Of a stretch of 41,449 nucleotides of DNA, positions 22,496 through 30,882 are shown one piece after another. Origin of the DNA: an uncultured Lachnospiraceae bacterium (lineage in GTDB: Bacteria > Bacillota > Clostridia > Lachnospirales > Lachnospiraceae); the NCBI GenBank assembly GCA_949915905.1, contig CATLEQ010000004.1:1-41449 (forward strand). Reading direction: 5' to 3'. Under the pieces are notes generated by a model. That model worked only from the letters and a program-made list of their open reading frames with translations. It had not been told where the DNA came from and made no database searches. Position 1 is the stretch's first letter, and every line of letters begins with the position of its first letter. Both the position numbers and the translations under genes were made by a program.

Positions 22496-24148
22496 ATGCC
22501 GTATAAGAGCTACATCCACGAGTACAACGAAAAGATTAAAAGCGGCAAAATCGTGGCGGGAAAGTGGATAAAGAAGGTTTACGCAATCATTACGGACGGG
22601 CTGAAAAGGCAGGAGTATTTTTTTAATGCGAAGGAGGCCAACAAGGCGATAAGCTTCATAGAAGGCTTCTGCCACCATAGCAAGGGGCGCAACGACCTGA
22701 TTACGCTGGAACTATGGCAAAAGGCGATGGTTTCCGTCATTTTTGGCATACAGGACGCAGAAAAAACACGTATTTTCCGTGAGGTTTTTATAGTAGTCGG
22801 CAGGAAAAACGGAAAGAGCTTGTTTGCATCTGCGATTATTGCATACATGGTATACCTAGAGCCAGAGTACGGGCAGGAAATCTACTGTTTGGCACCGAAA
22901 TTAGACCAAGCGACCCTGGTATATGACGGATTTTATAAAATGGTGCAGGCAGAGGACGAGCTAAACGAGCTGGCAAAAAAGCGGCGCAGCGATATTTACT
23001 ACGAGGAAACAAACAGCTTTGTAAAGCCCATCGCATTTAACGCCAAGAAGTCTGACGGATTTAACCCGCAGCTGGTGGTGTGTGACGAAATGGCGGCGTG
23101 GAGTGCGGAAGCGGGGCTAAAGCAGTACGAGGTCATGAAGTCGGCCTTGGGCGCGCGCAGGCAGCCCATGATTTTGTCCATCAGCACGGCGGGGTACGTG
23201 AATGACGGAATCTATGACGAACTGATGAAGCGCGGCACCAGTTTCTTGAACGGCGGCAGCAGGGAGCGGAGGCTTTTGCCGTTCCTTTACATGATAGACG
23301 ACGTGGAGAAGTGGAACGACATCGGGGAACTTAAAAAGGCCAACCCGAACATGGGCGTTTCCGTACGGGAAAGCTATTTCCTGGAAGAAATCGCGGTGGC
23401 CGAAAACAGCCTGAGCAAAAAGGCGGAGTTCTTGACGAAGTACTGCAACGTCAAGCAGAACAGTTCCGTTGCCTGGCTGGAATACGCGACGGTGGACGGC
23501 GCGGGAATCGAGAAGACGTTGGAGGACTTTCGCGATTGCTATGCCGTGGGCGGCATAGACCTAAGCCAGACGACGGACTTGACGGCGGCCAGCGTGGTCA
23601 TAGAAAGGGACGGCGTGCTTTATGCGTTCACACGGTTCTTCATGCCGAGCGGCAAGATGGAGGAATTGCAGGCGACGGACGGCGTGCCGTATGAGATTTT
23701 TGTCAAGAAGGGACTGATAACCTTGAGTGGCGAGAACTACGTGGACTACAAGGACGTTTACAAGTGGTTCGTGAGTCTGATGGAGGAGCACGGGATTTAC
23801 GTGCTGAAAGTCGGGTACGACAGGTACAGCGCGCGGTATCTTGTGGACGACATGAAAAACTACGGGTTCCACATGGACGACGTGCACCAGGGGGAGAACC
23901 TAACGCCGGTCATAAGGGAATTCGAGGGCATCATCAAGGACGGAAACTTCAAAATCGTGGGCAACGACTTGCTAAAGACGCACTTCTTGAACGTCGCGCT
24001 CAAGCACAACATGGAAACAAGGAAATTCAGGCCGATAAAGATGGAGCAGCGGGCGCGCATCGACGGATTCGTGTCCGTCATCGACGCGATGACGGTGCGG
24101 CAAAAATATTGGGAGGAATGCGGCGAGCTGCTTAAGAACGCCGCATAG
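22496..24148 (+). CDS. terL: Terminase large subunit
   Basis: 550 residues from ATG 22496 (GGAGA close upstream). Walker A-like V-G-R-K-N-G-K-S at 101-108, Walker B L-V-V-C-D-E at 193-198 and the nuclease motif G-G-I-D-L-S-Q-T-T-D near 345 identify a P27/YmfN-type large terminase: ATPase motor plus RNase H-like nuclease that cuts and pumps DNA into the prohead. The full family length is present with no disruption. It is followed by the portal gene 8 bases later. Confidence 0.93.
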   Translation: MPYKSYIHEYNEKIKSGKIVAGKWIKKVYAIITDGLKRQEYFFNAKEANKAISFIEGFCHHSKGRNDLITLELWQKAMVSVIFGIQDAEKTRIFREVFIVVGRKNGKSLFASAIIAYMVYLEPEYGQEIYCLAPKLDQATLVYDGFYKMVQAEDELNELAKKRRSDIYYEETNSFVKPIAFNAKKSDGFNPQLVVCDEMAAWSAEAGLKQYEVMKSALGARRQPMILSISTAGYVNDGIYDELMKRGTSFLNGGSRERRLLPFLYMIDDVEKWNDIGELKKANPNMGVSVRESYFLEEIAVAENSLSKKAEFLTKYCNVKQNSSVAWLEYATVDGAGIEKTLEDFRDCYAVGGIDLSQTTDLTAASVVIERDGVLYAFTRFFMPSGKMEELQATDGVPYEIFVKKGLITLSGENYVDYKDVYKWFVSLMEEHGIYVLKVGYDRYSARYLVDDMKNYGFHMDDVHQGENLTPVIREFEGIIKDGNFKIVGNDLLKTHFLNVALKHNMETRKFRPIKMEQRARIDGFVSVIDAMTVRQKYWEECGELLKNAA

Positions 24149-24156
24149 AAAAGGGG

Positions 24157-25380
24157 GTGGATGAAATCAGGTTCTGGGATTATCTTTTTCACGGAAGGGA
24201 ATTGCGCTACATAGACAGCTATTTCAAGATGCTGAACGGGTACAGCCCGGCATTTACAAGTTATAACGGCGGCGTGTACGAAATGGACTTGACGAGGACG
24301 GCGGTGAACAGCTTCGCGACGCATTGCAGCAAGTTGAAGCCGGAAATAGAGGGCGGCGCGTTGAAGCGTCTGGAAAAGACGCTGCAGTACAAGCCGAACT
24401 ACTTCATGGACACGTCAAAGTTCATAAAGCGGCTGGCGACGTACCTGGCGGTGGAGCACACCGCCTTCATCGTGCCGGTGGAGGACAAACTCGGGTCGCT
24501 GTGCGGTTGGTACCCGTTACGGGCGCAGCGGTGCGAGGTGGTGGAGGCGCGGGGGACGGTGTACCTGCGTTACTTGTTCGGAAACGGGGAGCACGCCGCC
24601 ATCGAGTTCGAGCGGGTGGGAATCATGACGGACTTCGAGTACAGGGACGAACTCTTCGGGGAGGACAACAAGACGTTGAAGCCCACGATGCAGCTGATAC
24701 ACACGCAGAACGAGGGCATCATAAACGCGGTGAAGAATTCCGCGAGCATTCGGTTCATGGCAAAGCTGAACAACATGCTAAAGCCGGAGGACATCAGGAA
24801 GGAGCGACAGAGGTTCACCGAGGACAACTTAAGATCCGACAACGACAGCGGCATGATTCTTTACGACACGAAGTATTCGGACGTGAAGCAGGTGGAAAGC
24901 AAGCCGTACACGCCGTCCGCCTTGCAGATGCAGCTGATACAGGACAACGTGTGCACGCACTTCGGCACGAACATGGCCATCCTGCAAAACAAGTTCGACG
25001 AGGAAACGTGGAACGCGTACTACGAGGGAAAGATTGAGCCGTTCGCCATCCAGCTGTCGCTCGTCATGTCGAACATGTGTCTTTCAGAGAGGGAGCGGGC
25101 GTACGGCAACGCCATCATGTTCTCGGCGAACCGCCTGCAATATGCCAGCAACGCGACGAAGCTGCAAGTCAGCACGCAGCTTTTCGACCGGGGGCTGTTG
25201 AATCGAAACGGCGTGATGGACATATGGAACATGGCGCACGTCGAGGGCGGTGAAAAATACTACATACGGAAGGAGTACACGGAAGTGGACAAATTGGACA
25301 AGGAAGAAGTGGGGACGCGGCCAACCGCGCAGCAGGTGCCGCAAGACGGGGAAGGACAAGGCGAGGGGGAAACGATATGA
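24157..25380 (+). CDS. HK97-type portal protein
   Basis: 407 residues, the usual length of HK97-family portals. N-S-F-A-T-H-C-S-K-L near residue 50 and the W-Y-P-L-R/S-D-V-K-Q-V-E-S-K-P-Y-T-P segment (about 245-260), plus position between terminase and protease, give the call. The dodecameric portal is the DNA entry gate of the head. GTG 24157 is the only upstream start, yet the GGGGG ribosome site abuts it, so initiation may be atypical or slightly downstream. Its stop overlaps the methyltransferase start (ATGA). Confidence 0.88.
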   Translation: MDEIRFWDYLFHGRELRYIDSYFKMLNGYSPAFTSYNGGVYEMDLTRTAVNSFATHCSKLKPEIEGGALKRLEKTLQYKPNYFMDTSKFIKRLATYLAVEHTAFIVPVEDKLGSLCGWYPLRAQRCEVVEARGTVYLRYLFGNGEHAAIEFERVGIMTDFEYRDELFGEDNKTLKPTMQLIHTQNEGIINAVKNSASIRFMAKLNNMLKPEDIRKERQRFTEDNLRSDNDSGMILYDTKYSDVKQVESKPYTPSALQMQLIQDNVCTHFGTNMAILQNKFDEETWNAYYEGKIEPFAIQLSLVMSNMCLSERERAYGNAIMFSANRLQYASNATKLQVSTQLFDRGLLNRNGVMDIWNMAHVEGGEKYYIRKEYTEVDKLDKEEVGTRPTAQQVPQDGEGQGEGETI

Positions 25381-26131
25381 AGGACGTGATGTTACTGCAT
25401 GGCGATTGCCTGGAACTCTTGGACGAAATCCCGGACGGGTCGGTGGACGCGGTTCTGACAGACCCGCCGTATTCGTCGGGCGGCCTTTACCTTGCGGACA
25501 GAAAAAGGACGACGCGGGAAAAGTACACCGACACGGACCATGCCGGGGCGGCGAGGTTCCCGGATTTTGGCGGCGACAACATGGACCAGAGAAGCTTCAC
25601 GGAATTCATGCGGGCGGTGCTTCTCAAATGCCGCAAAAAGACGGCAGAGGGGGGATTTGCGCGGTGTTCATAGACTGGCGCAACCTTCCGGCCATGACGG
25701 ACGCGTTGCAGATGGCCGGGTGGCTCTATAGCGGGATAGTCGTGTGGGACAAGGGAAACTCGCGGGCAACTCCCTGGCGGTTTCGAAACGATTGCGAATA
25801 CGTCGTGTGGGGAATCAACGGCCATAGGGACGCGAAAGCGAGAAAGGGTGTCGAGGTCTACCCGGGGTGCTACCGCGTGCCAATCGTGCAGTCGAGGGAC
25901 AAGCACCACCAGACGGAAAAGCCGCAAAGGCTCCTGGAGTGCCTGCTGCGGATTTGCCCGGAGGGCGGGACGGTGCTCGACCCATTCGCGGGGAGCGGCT
26001 CGACGGGGGTTGCCTGCTTAAATACGGGAAGGGGATTCATAGGGATGGAGATTGGAAGGGAATATTTTGACATCATGACGGAAAGGGTGGGGGAGGCGCG
26101 AAATGCCAATCAGGAAGGAAAGGGAATGTAG
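25377..26131 (+). pseudogene. DNA N6-adenine/N4-cytosine methyltransferase with a -1 frame break
   Basis: The first frame (25377-25673) encodes L-L-H-G-D-C-L-E-L-L and T-D-P-P-Y-S-S-G-G (catalytic DPPY, motif IV) and stops at TAG. The frame shifted by -1 continues with A-V-F-I-D-W-R-N and D-P-F-A-G-S-G-S-T-G (S-adenosylmethionine site, motif I) to 26131. The two join smoothly at a G6 run (25649-25654): one extra G, or a -1 slip on G-GGG-GGA, restores about 251 residues in the beta-class order DPPY then FxGxG. As read, neither part is a complete enzyme. It starts over the portal stop and ends over the protease start. A deletion, a switchable G-tract, ribosomal frameshifting or a sequencing error are all possible. 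Confidence 0.85.
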
Positions 26132-26699
26132 GACGCTGGCGACCCCGTTGGCCGTCAGGACGGCAAAGAAGCGGATGCAGACGGACTGTTACGTGGAGGG
26201 GTACGCCACGACGTTTGGCAAGCCGTACTTGCTTTACGAGTTCGAGGACGGCACGAAGTTTTACGAACGGATAGACGCGCACGCGCTGGACGGCGCGGAC
26301 ATGGGCGACGTCATCATGCAGTACGACCACGAGGGGCGGGTGTTCGCCCGCTGCTCGAACAAGACGCTCATCCTGGAGGCGGACGAGAAGGGACTCCTGG
26401 TGGCCGCGGACTTGGGAAAGACGGACTTGGCGAGGGGACTGTACCAGGACATCGAGGCGGGCATGATAACCAAGATGTCGTGGGCGTTCGTGGTGACGGA
26501 GGACAGCTATGACAAGGCCACGCGTACTAGGACGATATTGAAGGTCGGCAAGGTTTACGACGTGTCCGCCGTGAGCATCCCGGCGAACGGCGACACGGAG
26601 ATTAGCGCGCGCGATTTCGCGCGGGCAAGTTACGAGCGGGAACGGCGGGAGTCGTTGCAAAGGCGGGCGAGGCTGCTAAGGATTATGGCGGGCTTGTAA
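26103..26699 (+). CDS. HK97-type prohead protease
   Basis: 198 residues. G-Y-A-T-T-F-G-K at about 33-40, Y-D-H-E-G-R-V-F-A-R (His of the catalytic set) and M-S-W-A-F-V-V followed by V-Y-D-V-S-A-V-S-I-P-A-N (Ser region) are the pattern of the U35/HK97 prohead protease family. It cleaves the capsid delta domain during maturation. It overlaps the 3-prime end of the methyltransferase frame by 29 bases and is followed by the capsid gene after a 30-base gap with AAAAGGAGAACG. Confidence 0.9.
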   Translation: MPIRKERECRTLATPLAVRTAKKRMQTDCYVEGYATTFGKPYLLYEFEDGTKFYERIDAHALDGADMGDVIMQYDHEGRVFARCSNKTLILEADEKGLLVAADLGKTDLARGLYQDIEAGMITKMSWAFVVTEDSYDKATRTRTILKVGKVYDVSAVSIPANGDTEISARDFARASYERERRESLQRRARLLRIMAGL

Positions 26700-26729
26700 A
26701 AAATAAAAAAGAAAAGGAGAACGAGGACG

Positions 26730-27977
26730 ATGGACAAGAGATTGAAGGAGATTGAGGCAAGGCTGGCGCAGATTCGCGGGGAGCTGACCACGAGGGCTGC
26801 GGAATTGAAGGAAGAGGAGATAACGGCGTTGGAAAACGAGGTGGAAACCTTGCAACAGGAGCGGGACACGATTGTGGCGACGGCAGAGAAGAGGAACGCC
26901 CTGCTGGCCAGAATCGCGGCGGGCGAACCCGTGGGCGACGACGGGGACGGCGAAGGAAACGGCGTGCCACCGAGGGTGATTCGCAATTTTGCGGGGGCGG
27001 CAGGGGAAGGCCGCGATGACGGCGACAAGTACGGAACCATGGAGTACCGCAAGGCGTTCATGCGGCACGTGTGCAGGGGCGAGGCCATACCGGCGGAGTA
27101 CCGGGCGGATGCCGTCAGCACGACCGCGGAGGTCGGGGCGGTCATCCCGACGACGGTGCTGAACCAGATAGTGGAGAAGCTAGAAAGCACGGGAATGATT
27201 CTGCCGCTCGTGACGAGGACGGCGTACAAGGGCGGCGTTGGCATCCCGGTGTCCACCGTGAAGCCGACGGCCACGTGGGTGAGCGAGGGCGCGGGGAGCG
27301 ACAAGCAGAAAAAGAACATCAAGAAGGACGGCATGATTACGTTTGCCTACCACAAGCTGCGTTGCGCCGTGGCGGTGTCCCTGGAAGTTGACACGATGGC
27401 AATCAGTGCGTTCGAGAGCCTGCTCATCAACAACATCGCCGAGGCGATGGTGAAGGCCTTGGAGCAGGCAATCATCAGCGGGGACGGGAACGGAAAGCCA
27501 AAGGGGATCCTGGCGGAAACGCCGGAGACCGGGCAGGCAATCGAGAGCGCGGCACCGTCCTATGACGACCTGGTAAACGCGGAGGCGGCATTGCCGCTGG
27601 CGTACGAGAACGGCGCGAGGTGGTGCATGAGCAAGAAGACGTTCATGGGCTACGTGGGAGTCAAGGACAGCAACGGGCAGCCGATAGCGAGGGTGAACCA
27701 CGGAATCACGGGAAAGCCGGAGCGGGTGCTCCTGGGAAGGGAAGTGGTATGTTGCGACTACGTGCCGTCCTATGCGGCCACGCTTGAGGCGGGAACGGTG
27801 TTCGCGTTCCTCTTCAATTTCAAGGACTACGTGCTTAACACCAACTATACCATGGGGGTCAAGAAGTACGAGGACAACGACACGGACGACAAGGTCACGA
27901 AGGGAATCATGCTGGTGGACGGCAAGGTGGTCGACAAGGGAAGCCTGGTGACCATCAAGAAGCTGAAGGCGGCGTAG
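26730..27977 (+). CDS. HK97-fold major capsid protein
   Basis: 415 residues. The first ~60 are a charged coiled coil (the delta/scaffold domain removed by the protease), then an acidic Gly-rich linker, then the HK97 core beginning about residue 90. G-A-V-I-P-T-T-V-L-N-Q-I-V and A-I-I-S-G-D-G-N-G-K-P-K-G-I-L are family hallmarks. AAAAGGAGAACGAGG precedes ATG 26730. It forms the icosahedral shell. It is followed by a SAP-domain protein. Confidence 0.92.
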   Translation: MDKRLKEIEARLAQIRGELTTRAAELKEEEITALENEVETLQQERDTIVATAEKRNALLARIAAGEPVGDDGDGEGNGVPPRVIRNFAGAAGEGRDDGDKYGTMEYRKAFMRHVCRGEAIPAEYRADAVSTTAEVGAVIPTTVLNQIVEKLESTGMILPLVTRTAYKGGVGIPVSTVKPTATWVSEGAGSDKQKKNIKKDGMITFAYHKLRCAVAVSLEVDTMAISAFESLLINNIAEAMVKALEQAIISGDGNGKPKGILAETPETGQAIESAAPSYDDLVNAEAALPLAYENGARWCMSKKTFMGYVGVKDSNGQPIARVNHGITGKPERVLLGREVVCCDYVPSYAATLEAGTVFAFLFNFKDYVLNTNYTMGVKKYEDNDTDDKVTKGIMLVDGKVVDKGSLVTIKKLKAA

Positions 27978-28035
27978 GAAAGAATGCAGGGCGGTCGGCG
28001 TTTCGCGCTGGCCGCCGGAAACGGGGTGAACAAGA

Positions 28036-28341
28036 ATGAAGGACGGATGGGACGTTGAACGGCTGAAAGCCATGAAATACGGCGAGTTGAAGGAACTGGC
28101 GAAGGGACTGGGCTTGAACGCGGGCGGCAAGACGGAAGAGATTCGGGAAAGAATCATGGAGGCCATGGGCGAGAAAGAAGAACCGACGGGAAAGGGCGCG
28201 GAGACGGCCACGGTGAGGGTCGTCGAGAAGTTCCTGGACAAGAGATTAAACCGGGTCAAGGACGTGGGCGAGACTTACGAGGTGGACGGAGACCGGGCGG
28301 TCGAACTGCTGGCGGCTGGCGTGGCGGAAGTCGTAAAATAG
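28036..28341 (+). CDS. SAP-domain phage head protein
   Basis: 101 residues. L-K-A-M-K-Y-G-E-L-K-E-L-A-K-G-L-G-L-N-A (about 10-29) with the following G-K-T-E-E-I-R-E-R-I is a SAP helix-extended-helix DNA-binding motif. The last ~35 residues, ending L-L-A-A-G-V-A-E-V-V-K, resemble the short C-terminal domain often encoded directly after major capsid genes. It probably sits in the head or at the portal and touches DNA, but its function is not established. Confidence 0.75.
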   Translation: MKDGWDVERLKAMKYGELKELAKGLGLNAGGKTEEIRERIMEAMGEKEEPTGKGAETATVRVVEKFLDKRLNRVKDVGETYEVDGDRAVELLAAGVAEVVK

Positions 28342-28357
28342 AAAGAGGGTGCGGGAC

Positions 28358-28714
28358 ATGGCGGGTGCCACGACGTTGACGGAGAAGATGCGGGCGGCGT
28401 TGCGTATCAGCAGCACGAGCGGGAAGATAACGGAAGAAATCGAGGACTGCATCCTTGCGTGCAAGGCCGACCTTGTGAACGACGGCATAAGGGTCATTGA
28501 CGAGGAGGACGGGTTGATTGTCAGGGCGGTGACGCTTTACTGCAAGTCGGAGTTCGGGTACAACGACAAGGCCGAGGCGTTCCGCCGGTCGTATGACACG
28601 CTGAAAATGCGTCTCGCGATGTCGAAGGAATACAACGGGGACGGCGTGCTGGACGTGTCCGATTCGGACACCGGGAACGCGGAAAGGATGGAAGGACATG
28701 GTGGCATGGGCTGA
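28358..28714 (+). CDS. Head-tail connector (gp6-like)
   Basis: 118 residues from ATG 28358 (GAGGGT upstream; GTG 28349 is possible). The helical N-terminus with E-E-I-E-D-C-I-L-A-C-K-A-D-L and the middle A-V-T-L-Y-C-K-S-E-F-G-Y fit the gp6-like head-tail adaptor family, whose ring binds below the portal. The C-terminal segment V-L-D-V-S-D-S-D-T carries the second copy of the parS-like palindrome at 28655-28671. It overlaps the next gene by 17 bases. Confidence 0.8.
   Translation: MAGATTLTEKMRAALRISSTSGKITEEIEDCILACKADLVNDGIRVIDEEDGLIVRAVTLYCKSEFGYNDKAEAFRRSYDTLKMRLAMSKEYNGDGVLDVSDSDTGNAERMEGHGGMG
28655..28671. promoter_or_regulatory. Candidate parS palindrome, copy 2 (inside connector gene)
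   Basis: Exact repeat of GTGTCCGATTCGGACAC found in parB at 20220. The two host genes are unrelated, yet both copies are in the same codon phase and preceded by GTGCT a few bases upstream. Two exact copies of a 17-base palindrome in 30 kb are not expected by chance. Confidence 0.5.
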
Positions 28715-29027
28715 CGAGATTACACTCGTGTGCCAGATGGTGGCAGGCGAGAGGATAAACGGCAACGGGTTCGAGAACGAGCCACGGGAAAGCGTCCGAA
28801 CCGTCTTTTGCAACAAGAAGTCGGTGGGGTATCGCGAGTACTTCAAGAGCCAGCAGACGGGCAAGGTGGTGGAGGCGAAGTGCGAGGTGCACAAGGCGGA
28901 CTATGGGGGCGAGGATGTCGTGGAACTGGAAGGGAAACGCTTTTTCGTGCTCAAGACGTACGAGGTGGACGACGACACGGTGGAGCTGACGCTGACGGAT
29001 TTGAGACACAAGGATGTAGAAACGTAA
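28698..29027 (+). CDS. Head closure protein (head-tail joining)
   Basis: 109 residues, beta-rich. E-Y-F-K-S-Q-Q-T-G-K-V-V-E-A-K-C-E-V-H-K-A-D-Y followed by V-V-E-L-E-G-K-R-F-F-V-L-K-T-Y is the pattern of phage head-closure knob proteins (gp7/SPP1 gp16-like). Position right after the gp6-like connector fits. It is the last gene of the GC-rich head module; AT-rich sequence with a K+ channel gene begins immediately after its stop. Confidence 0.75.
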   Translation: MVAWADEITLVCQMVAGERINGNGFENEPRESVRTVFCNKKSVGYREYFKSQQTGKVVEAKCEVHKADYGGEDVVELEGKRFFVLKTYEVDDDTVELTLTDLRHKDVET

Positions 29028-29036
29028 AATGCGATA

Positions 29037-29072
29037 TTGCAACCCTTTTGCACTTGTGCTACACTTCAAGTG
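29037..29072 (+). promoter_or_regulatory. Promoter with overlapping palindromic operator for the K+ channel
   Basis: TTGCAA (29037-29042), 17 bases, TACACT (29060-29065). CACTTCAAGTG (29062-29072) is an 11-base palindrome overlapping the -10, and CACTTG at 29051-29056 makes a second half-site, so a repressor could silence it. It starts 10 bases after the head-closure stop. Confidence 0.6.
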
Positions 29073-29108
29073 AAATAGTGAAATACCAGAAAATAGGAGT
29101 GTGGGAAG

Positions 29109-29825
29109 ATGCGAAAGAGGTTATATGAAATTATTGAATTGTCAAAGGACGATGACAAGTTAAGCAAGGCCTATGATTTCTTTATGATGTTTGTAATCAT
29201 TGCAAGCTTGATACCGTTGGCGTTCAAAGAGACGAATAACTTGTTCATGGTCGTGGAGCGCGTGTCAACGGCCATTTTTATTATTGACTATATCTTGCGA
29301 TTTGTGACTGCGGATTATAGAAGCGAGGGAACAAGCGGGAGGATAAAGGCTTTTGTTTTGTATCCATTCACACCATTGGCTATAGTTGATTTGTTGGCCA
29401 TTATCCCGTCCTTTGGGATTATTGCATCGGGATTCAAGATGCTAAAGTTGTTTCGATTGTTGCGAACGTTTAGGGTGTTTAGGGCGTTTAAGATTATCAG
29501 GTATTCGAAGAGCGTAATGATTATTTCAAATGTTATGAAAAAGCAAAAAGAATCTCTTTTAGCGGTGTGCGTGCTGGCGGCGGCATATGTTTTAATATGT
29601 GCGTTAATCATTTTCAACGTTGAACCAGACACGTTTGATAATTTCTTTTCGGCGATATATTGGGCGACCGTGAGTTTGACAACGATGGGATACGGGGATA
29701 TCTACCCGGTGTCAACGATTGGCCGTATTGTGACGATGGTGTCCTCGTTTGTGGGAATAGCCATAGTTGCGTTGCCATCAGGAATTATAACGGCGGGATA
29801 TATGGACGAAATAAATAAACAATGA
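29109..29825 (+). CDS. Voltage-gated potassium channel (six-helix, single domain)
   Basis: 238 residues. T-T-M-G-Y-G-D (191-197) is the K+ selectivity filter after the pore helix. The S4 segment carries a basic residue at every third position: R116, R119, R122, R125, K128 and R131, the pattern of a working voltage sensor. S1 (23-39), S2 (46-67), S3 (84-104), S5 (150-170) and S6 (205-228) complete the fold; a short C-terminus lacks an RCK domain. Four copies would form a K+-selective channel in the cell membrane. GGAG about 13 bases upstream is a modest ribosome site. It has its own promoter, operator and terminator between head and tail genes, the layout of a moron gene expressed from the prophage. 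Base composition is AT-rich compared with upstream genes. Confidence 0.93.
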   Translation: MRKRLYEIIELSKDDDKLSKAYDFFMMFVIIASLIPLAFKETNNLFMVVERVSTAIFIIDYILRFVTADYRSEGTSGRIKAFVLYPFTPLAIVDLLAIIPSFGIIASGFKMLKLFRLLRTFRVFRAFKIIRYSKSVMIISNVMKKQKESLLAVCVLAAAYVLICALIIFNVEPDTFDNFFSAIYWATVSLTTMGYGDIYPVSTIGRIVTMVSSFVGIAIVALPSGIITAGYMDEINKQ

Positions 29826-29848
29826 CGTGATTGAAAAAACTACATAAG

Positions 29849-29907
29849 AAATAAAAAGAGTGGGTAGCAACTTGCGATATAATGATGGCGGCCTACTCTT
29901 TTTATTT
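29849..29907. terminator. Terminator after the K+ channel gene
   Basis: AAATAAAAAGAGT (29849-29861) is the exact reverse complement of ACTCTTTTTATTT (29895-29907), so the stem ends in U-rich sequence on either strand. It starts 23 bases after the channel stop and closes the moron cassette. TATAAT at 29878-29883 in its loop could be a -10 for the next gene, but no -35 is clear. Confidence 0.75.
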
Positions 29908-29928
29908 CGTGTGAAAGGAAGTATAAAA

Positions 29929-30360
29929 GTGGCAGAGTTCAACATGGTAGGGTTGGAAGATATTGAAAGGGCGTTTTTGAACATGGAAAAAGCGGCGGTC
30001 GAAGCAGTACCCAAAATGCTAAAAGCAGGAGCTGACGTGTTGGTGGAGGAACAAAGGGCAGAAGCTCGTGCGATGGGATTGAATGATACGGGTGGATTCG
30101 TTAATTCTATCAAAGCTACTAAAGTCAAGGGAGATAGTACGGAAAAGTATGTTGATGTTTATCCGCATGGAAAGGCAAAACACGGGAACGACAGAAAAGG
30201 AAGTAAAAGCAATGTTCGTTATGCAACGATTGGGTTCGTAGCAGAGTACGGAACAAGTAAAAAAGAAGCTCGTCCCTATATGACCGTTGCAAACGAAAAA
30301 GCATATGAAAAGGTCGTAAAAGCGGAACTGGAAGTGTGGGAGCGTGAGACGGGACAGTGA
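29929..30360 (+). CDS. HK97 gp10-family tail completion/neck protein
   Basis: 143 residues from GTG 29929, with AAAGGAAG 8 bases upstream; ATG 29944 is an alternative. The helical K-M-L-K-A-G-A-D-V-L-V-E-E-Q start, the central D-T-G-G-F-V-N-S-I and the G-F-V-A-E-Y-G-T-S-K-K-E-A-R-P-Y-M segment are hallmarks of the HK97 gp10-like family at the head-tail neck. Its first codons lie just after the moron terminator, so it may depend on read-through or on a weak promoter in 29878-29928. The sequence is AT-rich. It overlaps the next gene by four bases. Confidence 0.85.
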   Translation: MAEFNMVGLEDIERAFLNMEKAAVEAVPKMLKAGADVLVEEQRAEARAMGLNDTGGFVNSIKATKVKGDSTEKYVDVYPHGKAKHGNDRKGSKSNVRYATIGFVAEYGTSKKEARPYMTVANEKAYEKVVKAELEVWERETGQ

Positions 30361-30683
30361 AAAGTATAAAGGAGATTTTGGAAAGCGCGGGACTGCCAGC
30401 GCAGCGTGGTGTGTACAACGGAAGGGACAAGCCAAAGGCATATTATACATTTTTACGATTGATGATATCATCGGCGATAAATGCGAATGATACGGAATGC
30501 GGAAGAAAAGAAATGTATAGGGTGACACTTTTTTACAAGGGTGATTTTGAAAGACAATTAAAGAAAACGCTAGAAGTGTTACGGGCAGCAGGCGTTTATA
30601 TCAATAGCGTGGACGCGGAAAGCTACGAAACGGAAACGGGGTACTGGTTAGTACCAATTACTATCGAAATATTAGAGGAGTGA
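30357..30683 (+). CDS. Tail terminator / minor tail protein
   Basis: 108 residues from GTG 30357 overlapping the previous stop. Y-Y-T-F-L-R-L near residue 29, Y-R-V-T-L-F-Y-K-G-D-F in the middle and the C-terminal Y-E-T-E-T-G-Y-W-L-V-P-I-T-I-E-I-L fit small tail-completion proteins (DUF3168/tail terminator type) that lie between gp10-like and major tail genes. Such proteins cap the tail tube. Call is by position and length more than by motif. Confidence 0.65.
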   Translation: MKSIKEILESAGLPAQRGVYNGRDKPKAYYTFLRLMISSAINANDTECGRKEMYRVTLFYKGDFERQLKKTLEVLRAAGVYINSVDAESYETETGYWLVPITIEILEE

Positions 30684-30865
30684 TGGAAAACGTGGAAGGA
30701 TTAGAACATTCGTCAAAAAGGGTAATCGAAGTGGCAAACAAGGCATTGGATATGGCGGAAGAAAAAGGATTGACATTAGCAGAGACAATATGGATGTCGG
30801 AAGTCATAAACAATATTGTTAGAAATGAGTTGAGACAACGAAAAGAGCCATATAAGAGGGCGTGA
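30683..30865 (+). CDS. Small unknown tail-region protein
   Basis: 60 residues from ATG 30683, with GAGGAG directly upstream; a GTG at 30680 adds one residue. Mostly helical (A-N-K-A-L-D-M-A-E-E-K-G-L-T-L-A-E-T) and ends basic. It sits between the tail terminator and the major tail protein. No known family recognised. Confidence 0.55.
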   Translation: MENVEGLEHSSKRVIEVANKALDMAEEKGLTLAETIWMSEVINNIVRNELRQRKEPYKRA

Positions 30866-30882
30866 AAAGGAAAGGAGAAGCT

